In this document: in pieces, positions 8,251 through 17,860 of the stretch | Position numbering within the stretch: position 1 is the first letter of the stretch | Layout of the letters: each line of letters opens with the position of its first letter | Source: Pseudomonadota bacterium | GTDB taxonomy: Bacteria > Pseudomonadota > Alphaproteobacteria > Rhodobacterales > Rhodobacteraceae | NCBI GenBank assembly: GCA_963205235.1 | Contig: CAUJIP010000056.1 | Coordinates: 1-45,493, forward strand | Direction of reading: 5' to 3' | DNA: 45,493 nt | Notes under the pieces: model-generated | Seen by the model: only the letters and a program-made list of their open reading frames with translations | What the model was told of the DNA's origin: nothing | The model's database searches: none | Made by a program: the position numbers and the translations under genes

Positions 8251-9090
8251 CTACAACCACTCGCCCTTGACCATCTGGCGATAGATCTTGCGCAACCAGC
8301 TTTCGCCCTTGGCTTCGGGGGACAGACCCTTGCCCTTCAACAGGCGATAGGTGTCGTCATAGAAGGGCGACGACTGGTAGTTATAGCCCAGGATCGCGGC
8401 AGCCGTCTGCGCCTCATCATTCAAACCCAGCGCGACATAGCATTCGACCAGACGGTGCAGCGCCTCGGCGGTGTGGGTGGTGGTCTGGAAATCCTCGACC
8501 ACAACGCGGAACCGGTTCAGGGCGGCGGTATAGTGGCGGCGCTTGAGGTAATAGCGACCGACTTCCATTTCCTTCGCAGCCAACTGGTCGAAGGCGAGAT
8601 CGAACTTCAGCATCGCCGACCGGGCATATTCGCTGTCGGGATATTGCTCGATCACGTCCCGCATGCCGACCAGCGCCTGGAAGGTGATGCCCTGATCGCG
8701 ACCAACATCGTCGATCTGGTCGTAGTAGGACAGCGCCATCAGATACAGCGCATAGGGCGCGTCTTCATCGCCGGGATAGAAATCCAGGAACCGCTGCGCC
8801 GCATCGCGGGCTTCGGGGTATTCCTTGGCCTTGTGATGGGTGAAGGCCTGCATGATCAGGGCACGCTTGGCGTATTCGGTATAGGGATACAGCCGCTCGA
8901 CTTCCTGGAAATAGACCAGCGCATCCTTCGGACGCTTGCCGGTTTCCAGCTCAAGCTCACCCAGCTTGAAGATTTCTTCGGCAGTTTTCGCTTCAATCGG
9001 CTCTTTCTGCATCCGACCACCGCAACCGGCGACCAGAACGACCAGAATCATCGCCTTCAAGAACCCTGCGCCGGGCTTTGTGCCTGACAT
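8251..9090 (-). CDS. bamD: Outer membrane assembly lipoprotein BamD
   Basis: 279-aa lipoprotein of the BAM complex, which folds outer-membrane beta-barrels. The start at 9090 follows AGGCGGA and gives a lipoprotein signal whose lipobox is VAGC, with the lipidated cysteine at residue 23. A longer frame to 9225 would bury that signal. The mature part consists of TPR-like helical repeats (about 35-240), with conserved family text such as ALIMQAFTHHKAKEYPEA and YYLKRRHYTAALNRF. It lies 36 nt upstream of recN and downstream of lpxC on the same strand. Confidence 0.93.
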   Translation of the reverse strand: MSGTKPGAGFLKAMILVVLVAGCGGRMQKEPIEAKTAEEIFKLGELELETGKRPKDALVYFQEVERLYPYTEYAKRALIMQAFTHHKAKEYPEARDAAQRFLDFYPGDEDAPYALYLMALSYYDQIDDVGRDQGITFQALVGMRDVIEQYPDSEYARSAMLKFDLAFDQLAAKEMEVGRYYLKRRHYTAALNRFRVVVEDFQTTTHTAEALHRLVECYVALGLNDEAQTAAAILGYNYQSSPFYDDTYRLLKGKGLSPEAKGESWLRKIYRQMVKGEWL

Positions 9091-9243
9091 CTTCCGCCTA
9101 TCCAAACCTGCTGCCCAATTCGGCCAATCGGGCGATTTGCCCCGTCTTTGCCTCGTCCTAGCACAGAAAAATCCGGGGCGCAAAACGCCTTTCACGACTT
9201 TCTTGGGATGAGGATCATCAAGCATTCCGCCCAGGAAGGGCGT

Positions 9244-10167
9244 TCAGTGCCGTTTTGCAGGCAGATCGCCGGAATGAACCCCGACACCGGGCAATTTGCC
9301 CAGGGTCTGCGGCCCGCAATCAACCTCGTTCCAGGCCGAAGGATCGGCAAAAAGCGCGCGCAGCAGCTGATTTGTCAGCGCATGGCCCGCGCGATCCCCG
9401 GTATAGCGGCCAAGAATCGGCCCCCCGGCCAAGGCAAGGTCGCCGACCGCATCCAGCATCTTGTGCCGCACCGGTTCATCCGCATGGCGCAGCCCGCCCG
9501 GAGACAACACGGCGTCCCCGTCGAAAACCACGGCGTTTTCCAACGTGCCACCCAGCGCAAGGCCAGCTTCGCGCATGGTGTCGACATCCGACTGGCGGCA
9601 GAAGGTGCGGCTGTCGGACAGTTCACGCACAAATGCCCCGTTGGCCAGGTTCAGCCGCCGGGTCTGGGTGCCGATCGCCTTTTCGGCGAAAGAGATGCGG
9701 AAGTCGATTTCCAGCATGTCAGCCGGTTCCAGCCGCGCCAAAGCCTCGCCCTCGCGCACTTCGACCGGCTTCAGCACCCGGATCGCACGGACCGGGGCGG
9801 AAAGTTCCTCAAGCCCAGCTTCCAGAAACCCCGCGACGAAAGGTGCCGCCGACCCGTCAAGGATCGGAACTTCCGCACCGTCAATCGTGATCAGGGCATT
9901 CTGGATGCCACAGCCAGCAAGCGCGGCCATGATATGTTCGATTGTCGAAACCGAGGTTCCGTCCGCATTTTCGACCACGGTGCACAGACGCGACGGAGTG
10001 ACTGCATCCCAGATCGCGGGAACCATCGGATCGCGGTCCACGACATCGGTCCGGTGAAACCAGATGCCATGCCCCAGCGCGGCAGGCTTCACAACCATGC
10101 GCACCACGGCGCCCGAGTGAAGGCCTTGACCAACAAAGCTTGCTTCGGATTTCAATTGGTTCTGCAC
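9244..10167 (-). CDS. lpxC: UDP-3-O-acyl-GlcNAc deacetylase LpxC
   Basis: 307-aa zinc deacetylase that carries out the committed step of lipid A synthesis. Zinc ligands are H78 (TIEHIMAAL), H235 and D239 (VRHKMLDAVGD); the catalytic histidine is H262 (GHALTNQLL). Both alpha/beta domains are full length. The start codon is GTG, preceded by AGGCG. The gene follows ftsZ, as in many proteobacteria, but the hairpin terminator at 10311-10336 lies between them, so lpxC probably uses its own promoter. Confidence 0.95.
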   Translation of the reverse strand: MQNQLKSEASFVGQGLHSGAVVRMVVKPAALGHGIWFHRTDVVDRDPMVPAIWDAVTPSRLCTVVENADGTSVSTIEHIMAALAGCGIQNALITIDGAEVPILDGSAAPFVAGFLEAGLEELSAPVRAIRVLKPVEVREGEALARLEPADMLEIDFRISFAEKAIGTQTRRLNLANGAFVRELSDSRTFCRQSDVDTMREAGLALGGTLENAVVFDGDAVLSPGGLRHADEPVRHKMLDAVGDLALAGGPILGRYTGDRAGHALTNQLLRALFADPSAWNEVDCGPQTLGKLPGVGVHSGDLPAKRH

Positions 10168-10221
10168 GTCGCGCCTGATGGTTCGGATGGAGTTCGGGTT
10201 AAGCCGATCTGCCTTGGGCCT

Positions 10222-10250
10222 TAGCTAAGCATCCAGACAGCCAAGCTCAA
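10222..10250 (-). promoter_or_regulatory. Possible lpxC promoter
   Basis: On the minus strand TTGAGC (10245-10250), a 17-nt spacer and TAGCTA (10222-10227) form a plausible sigma-70 promoter 55 nt upstream of the lpxC GTG and downstream of the ftsZ terminator. The -10 box is imperfect. Confidence 0.35.
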
Positions 10251-10296
10251 CTCACTCTTTGTGACCGTCTGTAACAAGCCTGAAATATGGTAAGCC

Positions 10297-10336
10297 ATTG
10301 AAAGAAAATCAAAAGGCCCGGTCTCCCGGGCCCTTT
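10297..10336 (-). terminator. ftsZ transcription terminator
   Basis: On the minus strand, GGCCCGG and CCGGGCC (7 bp, with an AAA/TTT extension across one mismatch) enclose a GAGA loop at 10311-10336, followed by a T-rich run down to 10297. It lies 22 nt after the ftsZ stop. This is the clearest rho-independent terminator in the window, and it closes the division and cell-wall cluster. Confidence 0.85.
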
Positions 10337-10357
10337 GTAACAGTCCTGACCGCCGAC

Positions 10358-12007
10358 TCAGTTGGCCTGACGGCGCAGGAAGGCCGGGATTTCGATCCGA
10401 TCCTGATCGCTGCCCATGTCGTGATCGTCGTCATAGGCTGTGACCGGGGGCTGCACGCGACCGGGGGCCGGGGCGACACGTTCGGCCTCGGCATGACCAC
10501 CGGCCATGCGGTTGATCAGCGACCCGATACCAAAGCGCGGCTTCGCAGCAGGGGCCGGAGCCGGAGCGGCAGCAGCCGGGGCCGCCCCGCCATTGATCGG
10601 GGCCGGACGCGCGAACTTGGGTGCAGCGGCTGCGGGACCTGGGCGGGCAACGGCGGCCTGAAGCCGGGCCAGCGCCTCGGGCGTCGGCTGACCGGCCGGG
10701 CGCGGACGCGGGGCGACGAAATCGCCAGCATGCCCTTCGATCGCGGCAGGCGTCGGACGCGCCATTGCGGGCTGCGCTGCCGGTTGCGGCTGATAGGCCG
10801 GCGGCGGCATGTCTTCTTCCATCACCGGCTCGGCCGTCATTCCGGCCTGCGCACCCATCGCGTCGAAATCGCCGTGCATGGCAGGCATATCGTCAACCAC
10901 CGGCGCAGCTTCCATCACCGGCTGCACCATGACCGGGGCAACGGGCTGCGGACGCGGCGTTTCAACCTGCTGCGTCTGCGACAGGGCCAAAGGGGCAGCC
11001 ATCGACCGGCGCTGGATCGGCTCTTCGACCCGGCTCATCGAGGCGTCGATGCCCGTGGCCACCACCGAAACCCGAATGCGGCCTTCCATCGACGGATCAA
11101 GCGTCGAGCCGACGATGATGTTGGCGTCAGGATCGACCTTTTCGCGTATGATGTTGGCCGCTTCGTCCAGTTCGAACAGCGTCAGGTCATGGCCGCCGGT
11201 GATGTTGATCAGAACACCCTTCGCGCCATGCAGGCTGATTTCATCCAGAAGCGGGTTGGCAATCGCCTTTTCCGCCGCCTGAACCGCGCGATCCTCGCCC
11301 GAGGATTCGCCGGTGCCCATCATCGCTTTGCCCATCTCGTCCATCACGGCGCGGACGTCGGCGAAATCAAGGTTGATCAGGCCGGGACGGACCATAAGGT
11401 CAGTCACACCCTTGACGCCCTGATACAGCACATCGTCGGCCATCGCGAAGGCTTCGGTAAAGGTCGTGCGTTCGTTCGCCAGCCGGAAGAGGTTCTGGTT
11501 CGGAATGATGATCAGCGTGTCGACCACGTTCTGCAGCGCATCAATGCCCATTTCGGCCTGACGCATCCGCTTGTTGCCTTCGAACTGGAAGGGCTTGGTT
11601 ACGACGCCCACGGTAAGCACACCCAGCTCTCGCGCGGCTTGCGCGATGATCGGGGCAGCACCTGTACCGGTGCCGCCGCCCATCCCGGCGGTGATGAAAC
11701 ACATATGCGCCCCGGCCAGATGGTCGACGATTTCTTCGATCGTCTCTTCCGCCGCGGCAGCGCCGACTGTCGGACGCGCACCCGCACCCAGACCCTCAGT
11801 CACCTTGGCACCCATCTGGATGCGTCGTTCGGCCCGGCTTTGCTGCAGGGCCTGCGCATCGGTGTTCGCCACGACAAACTCGACCCCTTCCAGGTTCTTG
11901 TCGATCATGTTGTTGACCGCGTTGCCGCCCGCCCCGCCAACACCGAAGACGGTGATGCGCGGCTTCAGCTCTTCACGCTCGGGAGTCATCGTCAGATTGA
12001 GTGCCAT
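10358..12007 (-). CDS. ftsZ: Cell division GTPase FtsZ
   Basis: 549-aa tubulin-like GTPase that forms the Z-ring. The start at 12007 ([10 protein letters not shown]) has AGG 7 nt upstream. The GTP-binding signature GGGTGTG is at 110-116 and the T7 loop [11 protein letters not shown] is near 205. After the globular core (to about residue 320) comes a long Pro/Ala-rich linker of roughly 200 residues, longer than in enterobacteria but usual for Rhodobacteraceae. It ends in the conserved tail [14 protein letters not shown], which binds FtsA and other partners. It is the last gene of the dcw run. Confidence 0.97.
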   Translation of the reverse strand: MALNLTMTPEREELKPRITVFGVGGAGGNAVNNMIDKNLEGVEFVVANTDAQALQQSRAERRIQMGAKVTEGLGAGARPTVGAAAAEETIEEIVDHLAGAHMCFITAGMGGGTGTGAAPIIAQAARELGVLTVGVVTKPFQFEGNKRMRQAEMGIDALQNVVDTLIIIPNQNLFRLANERTTFTEAFAMADDVLYQGVKGVTDLMVRPGLINLDFADVRAVMDEMGKAMMGTGESSGEDRAVQAAEKAIANPLLDEISLHGAKGVLINITGGHDLTLFELDEAANIIREKVDPDANIIVGSTLDPSMEGRIRVSVVATGIDASMSRVEEPIQRRSMAAPLALSQTQQVETPRPQPVAPVMVQPVMEAAPVVDDMPAMHGDFDAMGAQAGMTAEPVMEEDMPPPAYQPQPAAQPAMARPTPAAIEGHAGDFVAPRPRPAGQPTPEALARLQAAVARPGPAAAAPKFARPAPINGGAAPAAAAPAPAPAAKPRFGIGSLINRMAGGHAEAERVAPAPGRVQPPVTAYDDDHDMGSDQDRIEIPAFLRRQAN

Positions 12008-12086
12008 GGGTTTGCCTGTCCGTTTCCGCCGCCTGTTTTTATCCAATCTTCGCATAATTTGCCTGCGAAAGACTGAGTTATCCCTG

Positions 12087-12115
12087 ATTCTATCCACAAC
12101 CCGCGCAAAGGTCAC
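12087..12115 (-). promoter_or_regulatory. Possible ftsZ promoter
   Basis: In the 192-nt ftsA-ftsZ gap the minus strand has TAGAAT (12087-12092) 17 nt from a weak -35 GTGACC (12110-12115). A dedicated ftsZ promoter here is common in alphaproteobacteria. A small CCGCG-TAAAAA-CGCGG hairpin also lies in this gap at about 12157-12172. Confidence 0.35.
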
Positions 12116-12199
12116 GAAAAAAACTCATCCTTGACGCGAAATCTGGGGGCATATCCGCGTTTTTACGCGGTATTTCGCCAGTTATGCCGGATATTGTGG

Positions 12200-13534
12200 T
12201 CACCAGTTATCCTTGAACCATTTAACCGCCCGCCGCAGCGACCGCGCCGGATAGCGATCAGCGGGAATTTCGAAGTCCCACCATTCATCCTGCGGATGCG
12301 CCGCGAACAGGCAAAGCCCGACCGCACTGGCAAAAGCCGCGCCGGTTGCCGCCTGCGGCAGGCCCTGCACGCGCAGGGGCCGACCAAGCCGCACCCGCTG
12401 ACCCAGAATGCGGGTCGCGATGCCGTCCAGCCCCGGAATCTGGCTGCCGCCGCCGGTCAGCACGATCTGCTGGCTGGGCAGCGTGTCAAAGCCCGCCACA
12501 TCCAGCGTCGCGCGCACCTCTTCCAGGATCTCCTCGACCCGTGGCCGCATGATGCCGATCAACTCGGTCCGGCTGATCTGCCGCCGGTCGGTTTCCCAGT
12601 CCCCGGTATCGCCGCCGATGTCGATCATCTCGCGGTCGTCCATTCCGGTGGCGTAAAGCCCGCCATGCCGGGTCTTGATCCGCTCGGCCGTCGTCAACGG
12701 AATCTGCAGGCCCTTCGAAATATCGCTGGTCACATGATCCCCACCCATCCGGACGGAAACCGCATAGATCATGTGCTTTTTCATGAAGATCGAAATGCCG
12801 GTCGCGCCGCCGCCCATGTCGATGCAGGCGGCCCCCAGTTCCTGTTCATCCTCAACCAGCGCCGCAATGGCCGACACATAGGCCGAAGACGCCAGCCCGG
12901 CGAGTTCCAGGTCACAGCGCTTGATGCAGTAAAGCAGGTTCTGCACTACGTCGCCGTCGACCGACAAAAGGTGCATGTCCACCGCCAGCCGATGCCCGAT
13001 CTGCCCGCGCGGGTCGCCCAGGCCCGACCGATGGTCCAGCGCAAAGTTGACCGGCTGGGCGTGCAGCACTTCGCGCCCCTGCCCCAGATCGGGCACATCG
13101 CACGAGGCCAGCACCCGGCTTACGTCCTGTTCGGTGACAACGCTGTCCTGCAGGTCCAACTCGCCCGCAAGGCCATAGCTGCGGGGGTCCGCCCCCGAGA
13201 AGCAGGCGATCACGTGGTCAACCCGCACGTTCGCCATCTTCTGCGCCGCCTGAACCGCCGTGCGAATGGCACGCTCGGTTTCATTCATCACGGCAATCTC
13301 GCCGAACCGAACCCCGCGCGACCGGGTGGTCGCCGCCCCAATGACCCGGAACTGGCTTTGCCCGGCCATCGGCCCGACGCCATCCTGTTCGCGCAGCTTG
13401 TCCGGCCCGTCGAACCGCAGGATCAGGCAGGCGATCTTGCTGGTGCCCACATCCAGAATGGCGATCACGCCACGCTGCATGGCAGCCCGACGCATGTTCC
13501 GCATGGCACGTTGCGAGGTATAGAGATCGGTCAC
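12200..13534 (-). CDS. ftsA: Cell division protein FtsA
   Basis: 444-aa actin-like ATPase that tethers FtsZ to the membrane. The N-terminal phosphate-binding motif is AILDVGTSKIACLI; a second nucleotide motif is IDMGGGATGISIF, and VLTGGGSQIPGL is the adenosine-binding segment. The C-terminus, SLRRAVKWFKDNW, is the amphipathic membrane-targeting helix. The start is GTG and its first bases overlap the ftsQ stop in a GTGA, so translation is probably coupled. Confidence 0.95.
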   Translation of the reverse strand: MTDLYTSQRAMRNMRRAAMQRGVIAILDVGTSKIACLILRFDGPDKLREQDGVGPMAGQSQFRVIGAATTRSRGVRFGEIAVMNETERAIRTAVQAAQKMANVRVDHVIACFSGADPRSYGLAGELDLQDSVVTEQDVSRVLASCDVPDLGQGREVLHAQPVNFALDHRSGLGDPRGQIGHRLAVDMHLLSVDGDVVQNLLYCIKRCDLELAGLASSAYVSAIAALVEDEQELGAACIDMGGGATGISIFMKKHMIYAVSVRMGGDHVTSDISKGLQIPLTTAERIKTRHGGLYATGMDDREMIDIGGDTGDWETDRRQISRTELIGIMRPRVEEILEEVRATLDVAGFDTLPSQQIVLTGGGSQIPGLDGIATRILGQRVRLGRPLRVQGLPQAATGAAFASAVGLCLFAAHPQDEWWDFEIPADRYPARSLRRAVKWFKDNW

Positions 13535-14439
13535 AGTTCGTTCTCCACAGTTTCCAGGCCTTGCGCACGCCGCGACGCGGCAAGGGCTTTGGGGGTCAGG
13601 CGAAGGGTTGGCCGGTGGTCAGACCGCAGATCAACGGTCAGAATGTCTCGATTCATCAGGTCCTGGGCATGGTCCAGCGCCAGAAGACGCTCCAATGCCT
13701 GAACCGGGTTCTTTTCGGGAAGCTGGATCTTCTGGTTCCGGTCCAGGATCAGGTCCCAGCGCCGGTCGCCCATCCGCACCAAACCGCGCAGCCGCTGGGT
13801 CAGGGGACCGGCGGCCGCGACCAGATCAAGCGCTTCGGCAGTGGCCAGGTCGGCACCTTCACCGGCAATCAGCGGCAGGTCCGGGCGATCGCCCCGCGAC
13901 AAAAGACCCGCGACCCGGTGGCCGTCTTCGTCGATCAGCGTCAGGTCTTCGCCCATCCGCCAGACCGCAACCGGCACCCGTTCGGTGATCATTACCTCAA
14001 GCACGCCACCCGACCGCACCCGAAGCTGGGCGGATTTGACCGCGTCCAGCGTCTCGATCCGGGCCTGCGCAGCGACAAGGTCGATATCGAACGACGACAT
14101 CGGCAAGGTCAGCGCAAGCTTGCCGCGCACCGCTTCGGCCAGATCCTGCGACGCGCCATCGACACGCGCCAAGGTCACCTGAAACTCGGGGCGGCTTTCG
14201 AATTCTTCCCGCAGATGCGTCAGCCCCGCTATCAGCGACTGCCGGTTCGCGTCGTGGCTGAACCAGGCCCCTGCCCCGCCCAGCACCAGCAAAAGCGGCA
14301 GACCCCGGCGCAGGAAGATGCGCACAAACGGGGTCAGCATCCAGCGCTGCGCCTTGTAGGCCCATTTCGACGGCGCCGGGTCGCGGCGCGGTGCATTGCG
14401 GCGGGGGCCAGTGCGAAGGGGGGCGGTCAGCGATTGCAT
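13531..14439 (-). CDS. ftsQ: Cell division protein FtsQ
   Basis: 302-aa bitopic division protein that links FtsA/FtsK-stage assembly to the FtsBLW-FtsI synthase. A basic, Pro-rich cytoplasmic tail (1-38) is followed by one membrane helix (about 40-58). A POTRA domain starts near residue 78 ([11 protein letters not shown]), and the FtsQ domain follows. The start lies inside the end of ddl with a 13-nt overlap, and the stop overlaps the ftsA start. Confidence 0.9.
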   Translation of the reverse strand: MQSLTAPLRTGPRRNAPRRDPAPSKWAYKAQRWMLTPFVRIFLRRGLPLLLVLGGAGAWFSHDANRQSLIAGLTHLREEFESRPEFQVTLARVDGASQDLAEAVRGKLALTLPMSSFDIDLVAAQARIETLDAVKSAQLRVRSGGVLEVMITERVPVAVWRMGEDLTLIDEDGHRVAGLLSRGDRPDLPLIAGEGADLATAEALDLVAAAGPLTQRLRGLVRMGDRRWDLILDRNQKIQLPEKNPVQALERLLALDHAQDLMNRDILTVDLRSDHRPTLRLTPKALAASRRAQGLETVENEL

Positions 14440-15347
14440 GATGCATCCCTTACCATCCAGTCGCAGAAGTCAGGAAAGCTGATGCCCTGATGCGCCGCCT
14501 GTTCAGGGGCGAGCGAGGTGGGCGTCATCCCCGGTTGGGTATTCGTCTCCAACAGGATCAACCCGGCAAGTCCCCGGCTTTCATCCCAACGGAAGTCAGT
14601 GCGGGAAACCCCCCGGCACCCCAGCGCCCGATGCGCGCGCAACGCAAAGTCCAGACACGCCGCCTCGATCTCCTTCGGCAGCTTTGCCGGGCATTCGTGG
14701 CGGCTGCCACCGGGCTTGTACTTGGCGTCATAATCATACCAGCCGTCAGTGATGATATCCGTCACCCCCAGCGCCCGGTCGCCCATCACCGTCGTCGTCA
14801 ACTCGCGGCCCGGTGCGTAGGTCTCGACCATGACCTTTTCAGGCATCGTCGCCGCCAGCCTTGGCGCATTCGCACCCTCGCGGACGATATAAACCCCGAC
14901 CGACGACCCTTCGTTATAGGGCTTCACGACATAGGGCGCGGACAGCACATGCCCTGCCTCGACCTCTTCCCGCGTGGCAAGCTTGCTTTCGACCACCGGC
15001 AGACCGGCAGCCTTGTAGACCTCTTTGGTCTTGATCTTGTCCATCGCCAGCGCCGAGGCCAGCACCCCGGAATGCGTATAAGGAATACCAAGCCATTCCA
15101 GAATGCCCTGAACACAGCCATCCTCGCCCCAGCGGCCATGCAGCGCGTTGAAACAGACGTCGGGTTTGATTTCGGCCAAACGCAACGGCAGATCGGGGCC
15201 GCAATCGACCTCGACCACCTGATATCCTGCCGCCCCAAGGGCATTGGCGCATGCGCGCCCCGAGACAAGAGAAACCTCCCGCTCAGCGGAAAGCCCACCC
15301 ATCAGAACTGCCACTTTGGGGGACATCCTGCTCGATGCGCCCGCCAT
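14427..15347 (-). CDS. ddl: D-alanine-D-alanine ligase
   Basis: 306-aa ATP-grasp enzyme that makes D-Ala-D-Ala for the peptidoglycan stem peptide. Family text: [19 protein letters not shown] at the N-terminus, [17 protein letters not shown], the ATP-grasp loop [10 protein letters not shown], and the Mg-binding end [14 protein letters not shown] prefer the ATG at 15347, which has GAGG 6 nt upstream, over 15326, where the SD would touch the ATG. This leaves a 38-nt gap from murB. The 3' end overlaps ftsQ. Confidence 0.93.
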   Translation of the reverse strand: MAGASSRMSPKVAVLMGGLSAEREVSLVSGRACANALGAAGYQVVEVDCGPDLPLRLAEIKPDVCFNALHGRWGEDGCVQGILEWLGIPYTHSGVLASALAMDKIKTKEVYKAAGLPVVESKLATREEVEAGHVLSAPYVVKPYNEGSSVGVYIVREGANAPRLAATMPEKVMVETYAPGRELTTTVMGDRALGVTDIITDGWYDYDAKYKPGGSRHECPAKLPKEIEAACLDFALRAHRALGCRGVSRTDFRWDESRGLAGLILLETNTQPGMTPTSLAPEQAAHQGISFPDFCDWMVRDASCNR

Positions 15348-15385
15348 ACACTGCCTCATCCGAGCCTTATGCGGCCCGTGATCTG

Positions 15386-16312
15386 TTATTCCTGCGGGTA
15401 TTCTCCGACCCGCATGATTTCCCACTCTAGCGTGATACCGCTTGATTGGTAAACCTTTTTTCGCACTTCTTCACCCAAAGTCTCAAGATCCTTGGCAGTA
15501 GCCCCACCTGCATTGATCATGAAATTTGAATGCATGACCGACATCTGCGCCCCGCCGACCCGCGCGCCGCGCATTCCTGCGTCGTCGATCACCTTCCAGG
15601 CCTTCAGTTCCTGGCTGTCATCGGCCCAGCCTGTCGAGCTGAACCCCGCCGGATTGCGGAACGTCGATCCCGCGCTGCGCTCCTTGGTCGGCTGGCTGGC
15701 ATCGCGCTTGGCGATCTGGTCCAGCATCCGCGTCTCTAGCGCCACGGGGTCGCCCGGTTTGGCCCGGAAAGTCGCCGAAACCACCACCGCGCCTTCGGGC
15801 AGATCGCTTTGCCGATAGCGCAGGTTCAGCGCCGACGCAGGCAGGGTTTCCACCCGGCCGTCCCGCGTCACAACCCGAATTTCTTCCAGCACGTCGGCAA
15901 CATAGGCCCCATAGCAGCCCGCGTTCATCCGCACAGCACCACCAATGCTGCCGGGGATCGTGCGCAGAAAGGTCAGGTCCAACCCCGCCTCCGCCGCCCT
16001 TTTCGCCACATGCGCATCCAGCGCCGCAGCGCCCGCCGTCACCCGGTCGCCGTCAACCGAAATCCCGTTGAACCCCCGGCCCAGCCGGATCACTACCGCG
16101 CGGAGGCCGCCATCCCGCACGATCAGGTTCGACCCGACCCCCATCGGAAAGACCGGGACCACAGTGTCCAGTGACGCCAGAAACCCGGCCAGATCATCCT
16201 CATCCGCAGGCTGGAACAACCAGTCCGCAGGCCCGCCGACCCGCAGCCAGGTCAGGTCGGCCAACGGGCGATCCGGCGTCAACGCGCCGCGCGGGGTGGG
16301 AAGCGCTGTCAT
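15386..16312 (-). CDS. murB: UDP-N-acetylenolpyruvoylglucosamine reductase MurB
   Basis: 308-aa FAD enzyme that reduces UDP-GlcNAc-enolpyruvate to UDP-MurNAc. The FAD-binding part has [14 protein letters not shown] and [18 protein letters not shown]. The active-site segment GSTFRNPAG carries the catalytic serine region, and [17 protein letters not shown] is conserved near the end. Lengths and motifs fit type IIb MurB without the extra loop. The start overlaps the stop of the 88-aa membrane protein upstream (ATGA). Confidence 0.95.
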   Translation of the reverse strand: MTALPTPRGALTPDRPLADLTWLRVGGPADWLFQPADEDDLAGFLASLDTVVPVFPMGVGSNLIVRDGGLRAVVIRLGRGFNGISVDGDRVTAGAAALDAHVAKRAAEAGLDLTFLRTIPGSIGGAVRMNAGCYGAYVADVLEEIRVVTRDGRVETLPASALNLRYRQSDLPEGAVVVSATFRAKPGDPVALETRMLDQIAKRDASQPTKERSAGSTFRNPAGFSSTGWADDSQELKAWKVIDDAGMRGARVGGAQMSVMHSNFMINAGGATAKDLETLGEEVRKKVYQSSGITLEWEIMRVGEYPQE

Positions 16313-16575
16313 GCCTGCCGCCCGGTGCGCCCGATCAAGCCGCCCACCAGCACTCCAACGGCTGCGGGGGCGGCAGCGAAGCCAAGCACCATGGCCCGCA
16401 TCGACCCGCGAAAATCCAGGTTACCCGGAAAGGCCAGCGCACCAGCCGCCAGGACCGCCATCACCAAGGCAACCGCCGCTACTGGCCAGAAAGGCAGGAA
16501 CCGCCCTCCCAACCAGCCGCCAAGCAAGGCCAAGACAAGGCTTGCTCCAGCGATGATAAGCAGTTGGGCGATCAT
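16309..16575 (-). CDS. Small membrane protein of the dcw cluster (88 aa)
   Basis: 88 residues with three predicted membrane helices (about 5-22, 30-50 and 62-82). The ATG at 16575 has GAGG 5 nt upstream; the frame can be read further but loses its membrane-protein composition. The stop overlaps the murB start in ATGA, which argues for real translation and coupling. I know no function. Its position between the DUF2484 genes and murB suggests a lineage-specific envelope role. Confidence 0.7.
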   Translation of the reverse strand: MIAQLLIIAGASLVLALLGGWLGGRFLPFWPVAAVALVMAVLAAGALAFPGNLDFRGSMRAMVLGFAAAPAAVGVLVGGLIGRTGRQA

Positions 16576-16706
16576 CCTGTCCTCATGCGCATTCTGTCTG
16601 CCATCGGGACCGCGATCCAGGCAACGGCCCGGACCGCCGGAACCGGTCCGAACTTTCGCTGCATGGTAACGCCCCGCTGACAGGCAGGCAAGGCAGGCCA
16701 CCCCAG

Positions 16707-16967
16707 CTATTCCGGCTTGCGCCGCGCCAGCAGAATGCCGATCACGCAGCCAAGCAGTATCGGAGACGAGGTCGCCACCGCCCACAGGGCAAGCTGCACC
16801 CCGCCATCCCCCGCGTCCGACTGCCACATGACCCCCACCGCCAGGATAAGACCCATCAGCGGCATCAGCATCGCGAACCGCGCGTTATAGCGCCGGGTCA
16901 GGACAAAGGCGATCACCGCCGACACACACAGGATCCCTGACCCTGCCACCAGAAGGGGTGTCATCAT
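16707..16967 (-). CDS. Small membrane protein of the dcw cluster (86 aa)
   Basis: 86 residues with three hydrophobic helices (about 3-23, 32-48 and 58-80) and a basic tail ending RRKPE. Its start (two ATGs at 16967 and 16964) directly abuts the TAG of the preceding DUF2484 gene, with AGGATCGG upstream. A 131-nt gap separates it from the 88-aa membrane protein downstream. No family is recognised. Confidence 0.65.
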   Translation of the reverse strand: MMTPLLVAGSGILCVSAVIAFVLTRRYNARFAMLMPLMGLILAVGVMWQSDAGDGGVQLALWAVATSSPILLGCVIGILLARRKPE

Positions 16968-17213
16968 CTAGCCGATCCTTTTCCTGACCCAGCGCCACAG
17001 AAAGAACACCGGCCAGCGCAAGATCGAGGCGGCAGCCGCCAGAAACACCAGCCCGACAACCGGCCCCGCCGCCCAGGTCAGCCAGCCCAAAAGCGGCACG
17101 CCTATCGCGATCATCCCATAGGCCGCCCGCCAATGCTTGTCGCGCGACGGCAACATGCCGATCAGATTGGCCGCGATCAGCCAGATCAGACACAGGGCAA
17201 GCGGCAGGGTCAC
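16968..17213 (-). CDS. DUF2484 family membrane protein, copy A
   Basis: 81 residues starting at a GTG that overlaps the stop of copy B (GTGA). Helices at about 3-20, 34-52 and 54-72 end in a WRWVRKRIG basic tail. The N-terminal motif WLIAANLIGMLPSRD matches WVIASALVAMLPMRR of the neighbour, so the two are tandem paralogues. DUF2484 proteins are typical of Rhodobacteraceae mur clusters and have no assigned function. Confidence 0.75.
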   Translation of the reverse strand: MTLPLALCLIWLIAANLIGMLPSRDKHWRAAYGMIAIGVPLLGWLTWAAGPVVGLVFLAAAASILRWPVFFLWRWVRKRIG

Positions 17214-17476
17214 TTCTGCAACTCTTTCGGCACGGGCGCAGGGCGTCCCAGCGCCCGCCACAGGAAATAGCGCAACGGATGGCGGAACATCGACGCAAAG
17301 GCGAACAGACCAAAGGCCAGCCAGTACCAGCCATGCTGATACCCGATCCAGACCAGCAGGACCGGAGCCGCGATCAACAGCGCAATCCCCGGCGGAAACT
17401 GCCGCCGCATCGGCAACATCGCCACCAAGGCCGAGGCGATGACCCACAGACAGCCGAGGATCAGGGGCGTGCTCAT
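17210..17476 (-). CDS. DUF2484 family membrane protein, copy B
   Basis: 88 residues from the ATG at 17476 (G-rich SD directly upstream). It shares with copy A the helix-MLP-basic N-terminus and a C-terminal FRHPLRYFLWRALGRP segment aligned to ILRWPVFFLWRWVRK. Its start overlaps the stop of the 102-aa membrane protein and its stop overlaps the start of copy A, so four consecutive small genes are chained by overlapping codons. Confidence 0.75.
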   Translation of the reverse strand: MSTPLILGCLWVIASALVAMLPMRRQFPPGIALLIAAPVLLVWIGYQHGWYWLAFGLFAFASMFRHPLRYFLWRALGRPAPVPKELQK

Positions 17477-17781
17477 CCCCGCCCCCCGACCCAAAGGCAG
17501 GCCCACCCGCTAGCGCCGCGCATGGGCAAGCCCCCCCCGATCAAGGCCGAAATCAGCGCAGGCAGCGAAATGCCGAAAGCCGCGAAAAGATTGTTCATGG
17601 CAGCCCCGTCATACCATTGCGCCCCCGACGCCCGCGACATGAAGAACACCCCCGACCCCAAAGCCGCCAACCCAAGGATCACCCCCGGCCACACCGATTT
17701 CAGGACTCGCCCCAAGACAAAAGCCACCAACCCCGGCAGGGTCAGCGAGACGAGAGGGATCAGGATCATCGTGTCAGGCAT
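17473..17781 (-). CDS. Small membrane protein of the dcw cluster (102 aa)
   Basis: 102 residues with hydrophobic helices at about 5-24, 28-48 and 62-82 and a Gly-rich tail. The stop overlaps the DUF2484 copy B start (ATGA). There is a 79-nt gap to the unknown 496-aa gene upstream. No homologue is recognised. The coupling and membrane-like composition support a real gene; the exact start is less certain. Confidence 0.55.
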   Translation of the reverse strand: MPDTMILIPLVSLTLPGLVAFVLGRVLKSVWPGVILGLAALGSGVFFMSRASGAQWYDGAAMNNLFAAFGISLPALISALIGGGLPMRGASGWACLWVGGRG

Positions 17782-17860
17782 CGGTCCCCGGGCTTTGTGC
17801 AGCCCCGACTAGACAGGCCCCAAGGCCGGAAATCAAGATGTGCTCAACCAGAGGGAGTGG

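Noticed and set aside
7282-9087. 601-codon plus-strand open frame over recN and bamD
   Set aside because: Antisense shadow caused by high GC; the minus strand carries two intact known proteins with start sites and motifs.
10298-12076. 592-codon plus-strand open frame over ftsZ
   Set aside because: Arg/Gly/His-rich antisense of ftsZ; the ftsZ motifs and conserved tail lie on the minus strand.
12131-12160. Plus-strand TTGACG box as a promoter
   Set aside because: No gene lies downstream on the plus strand and no good -10 follows at 16-18 nt.
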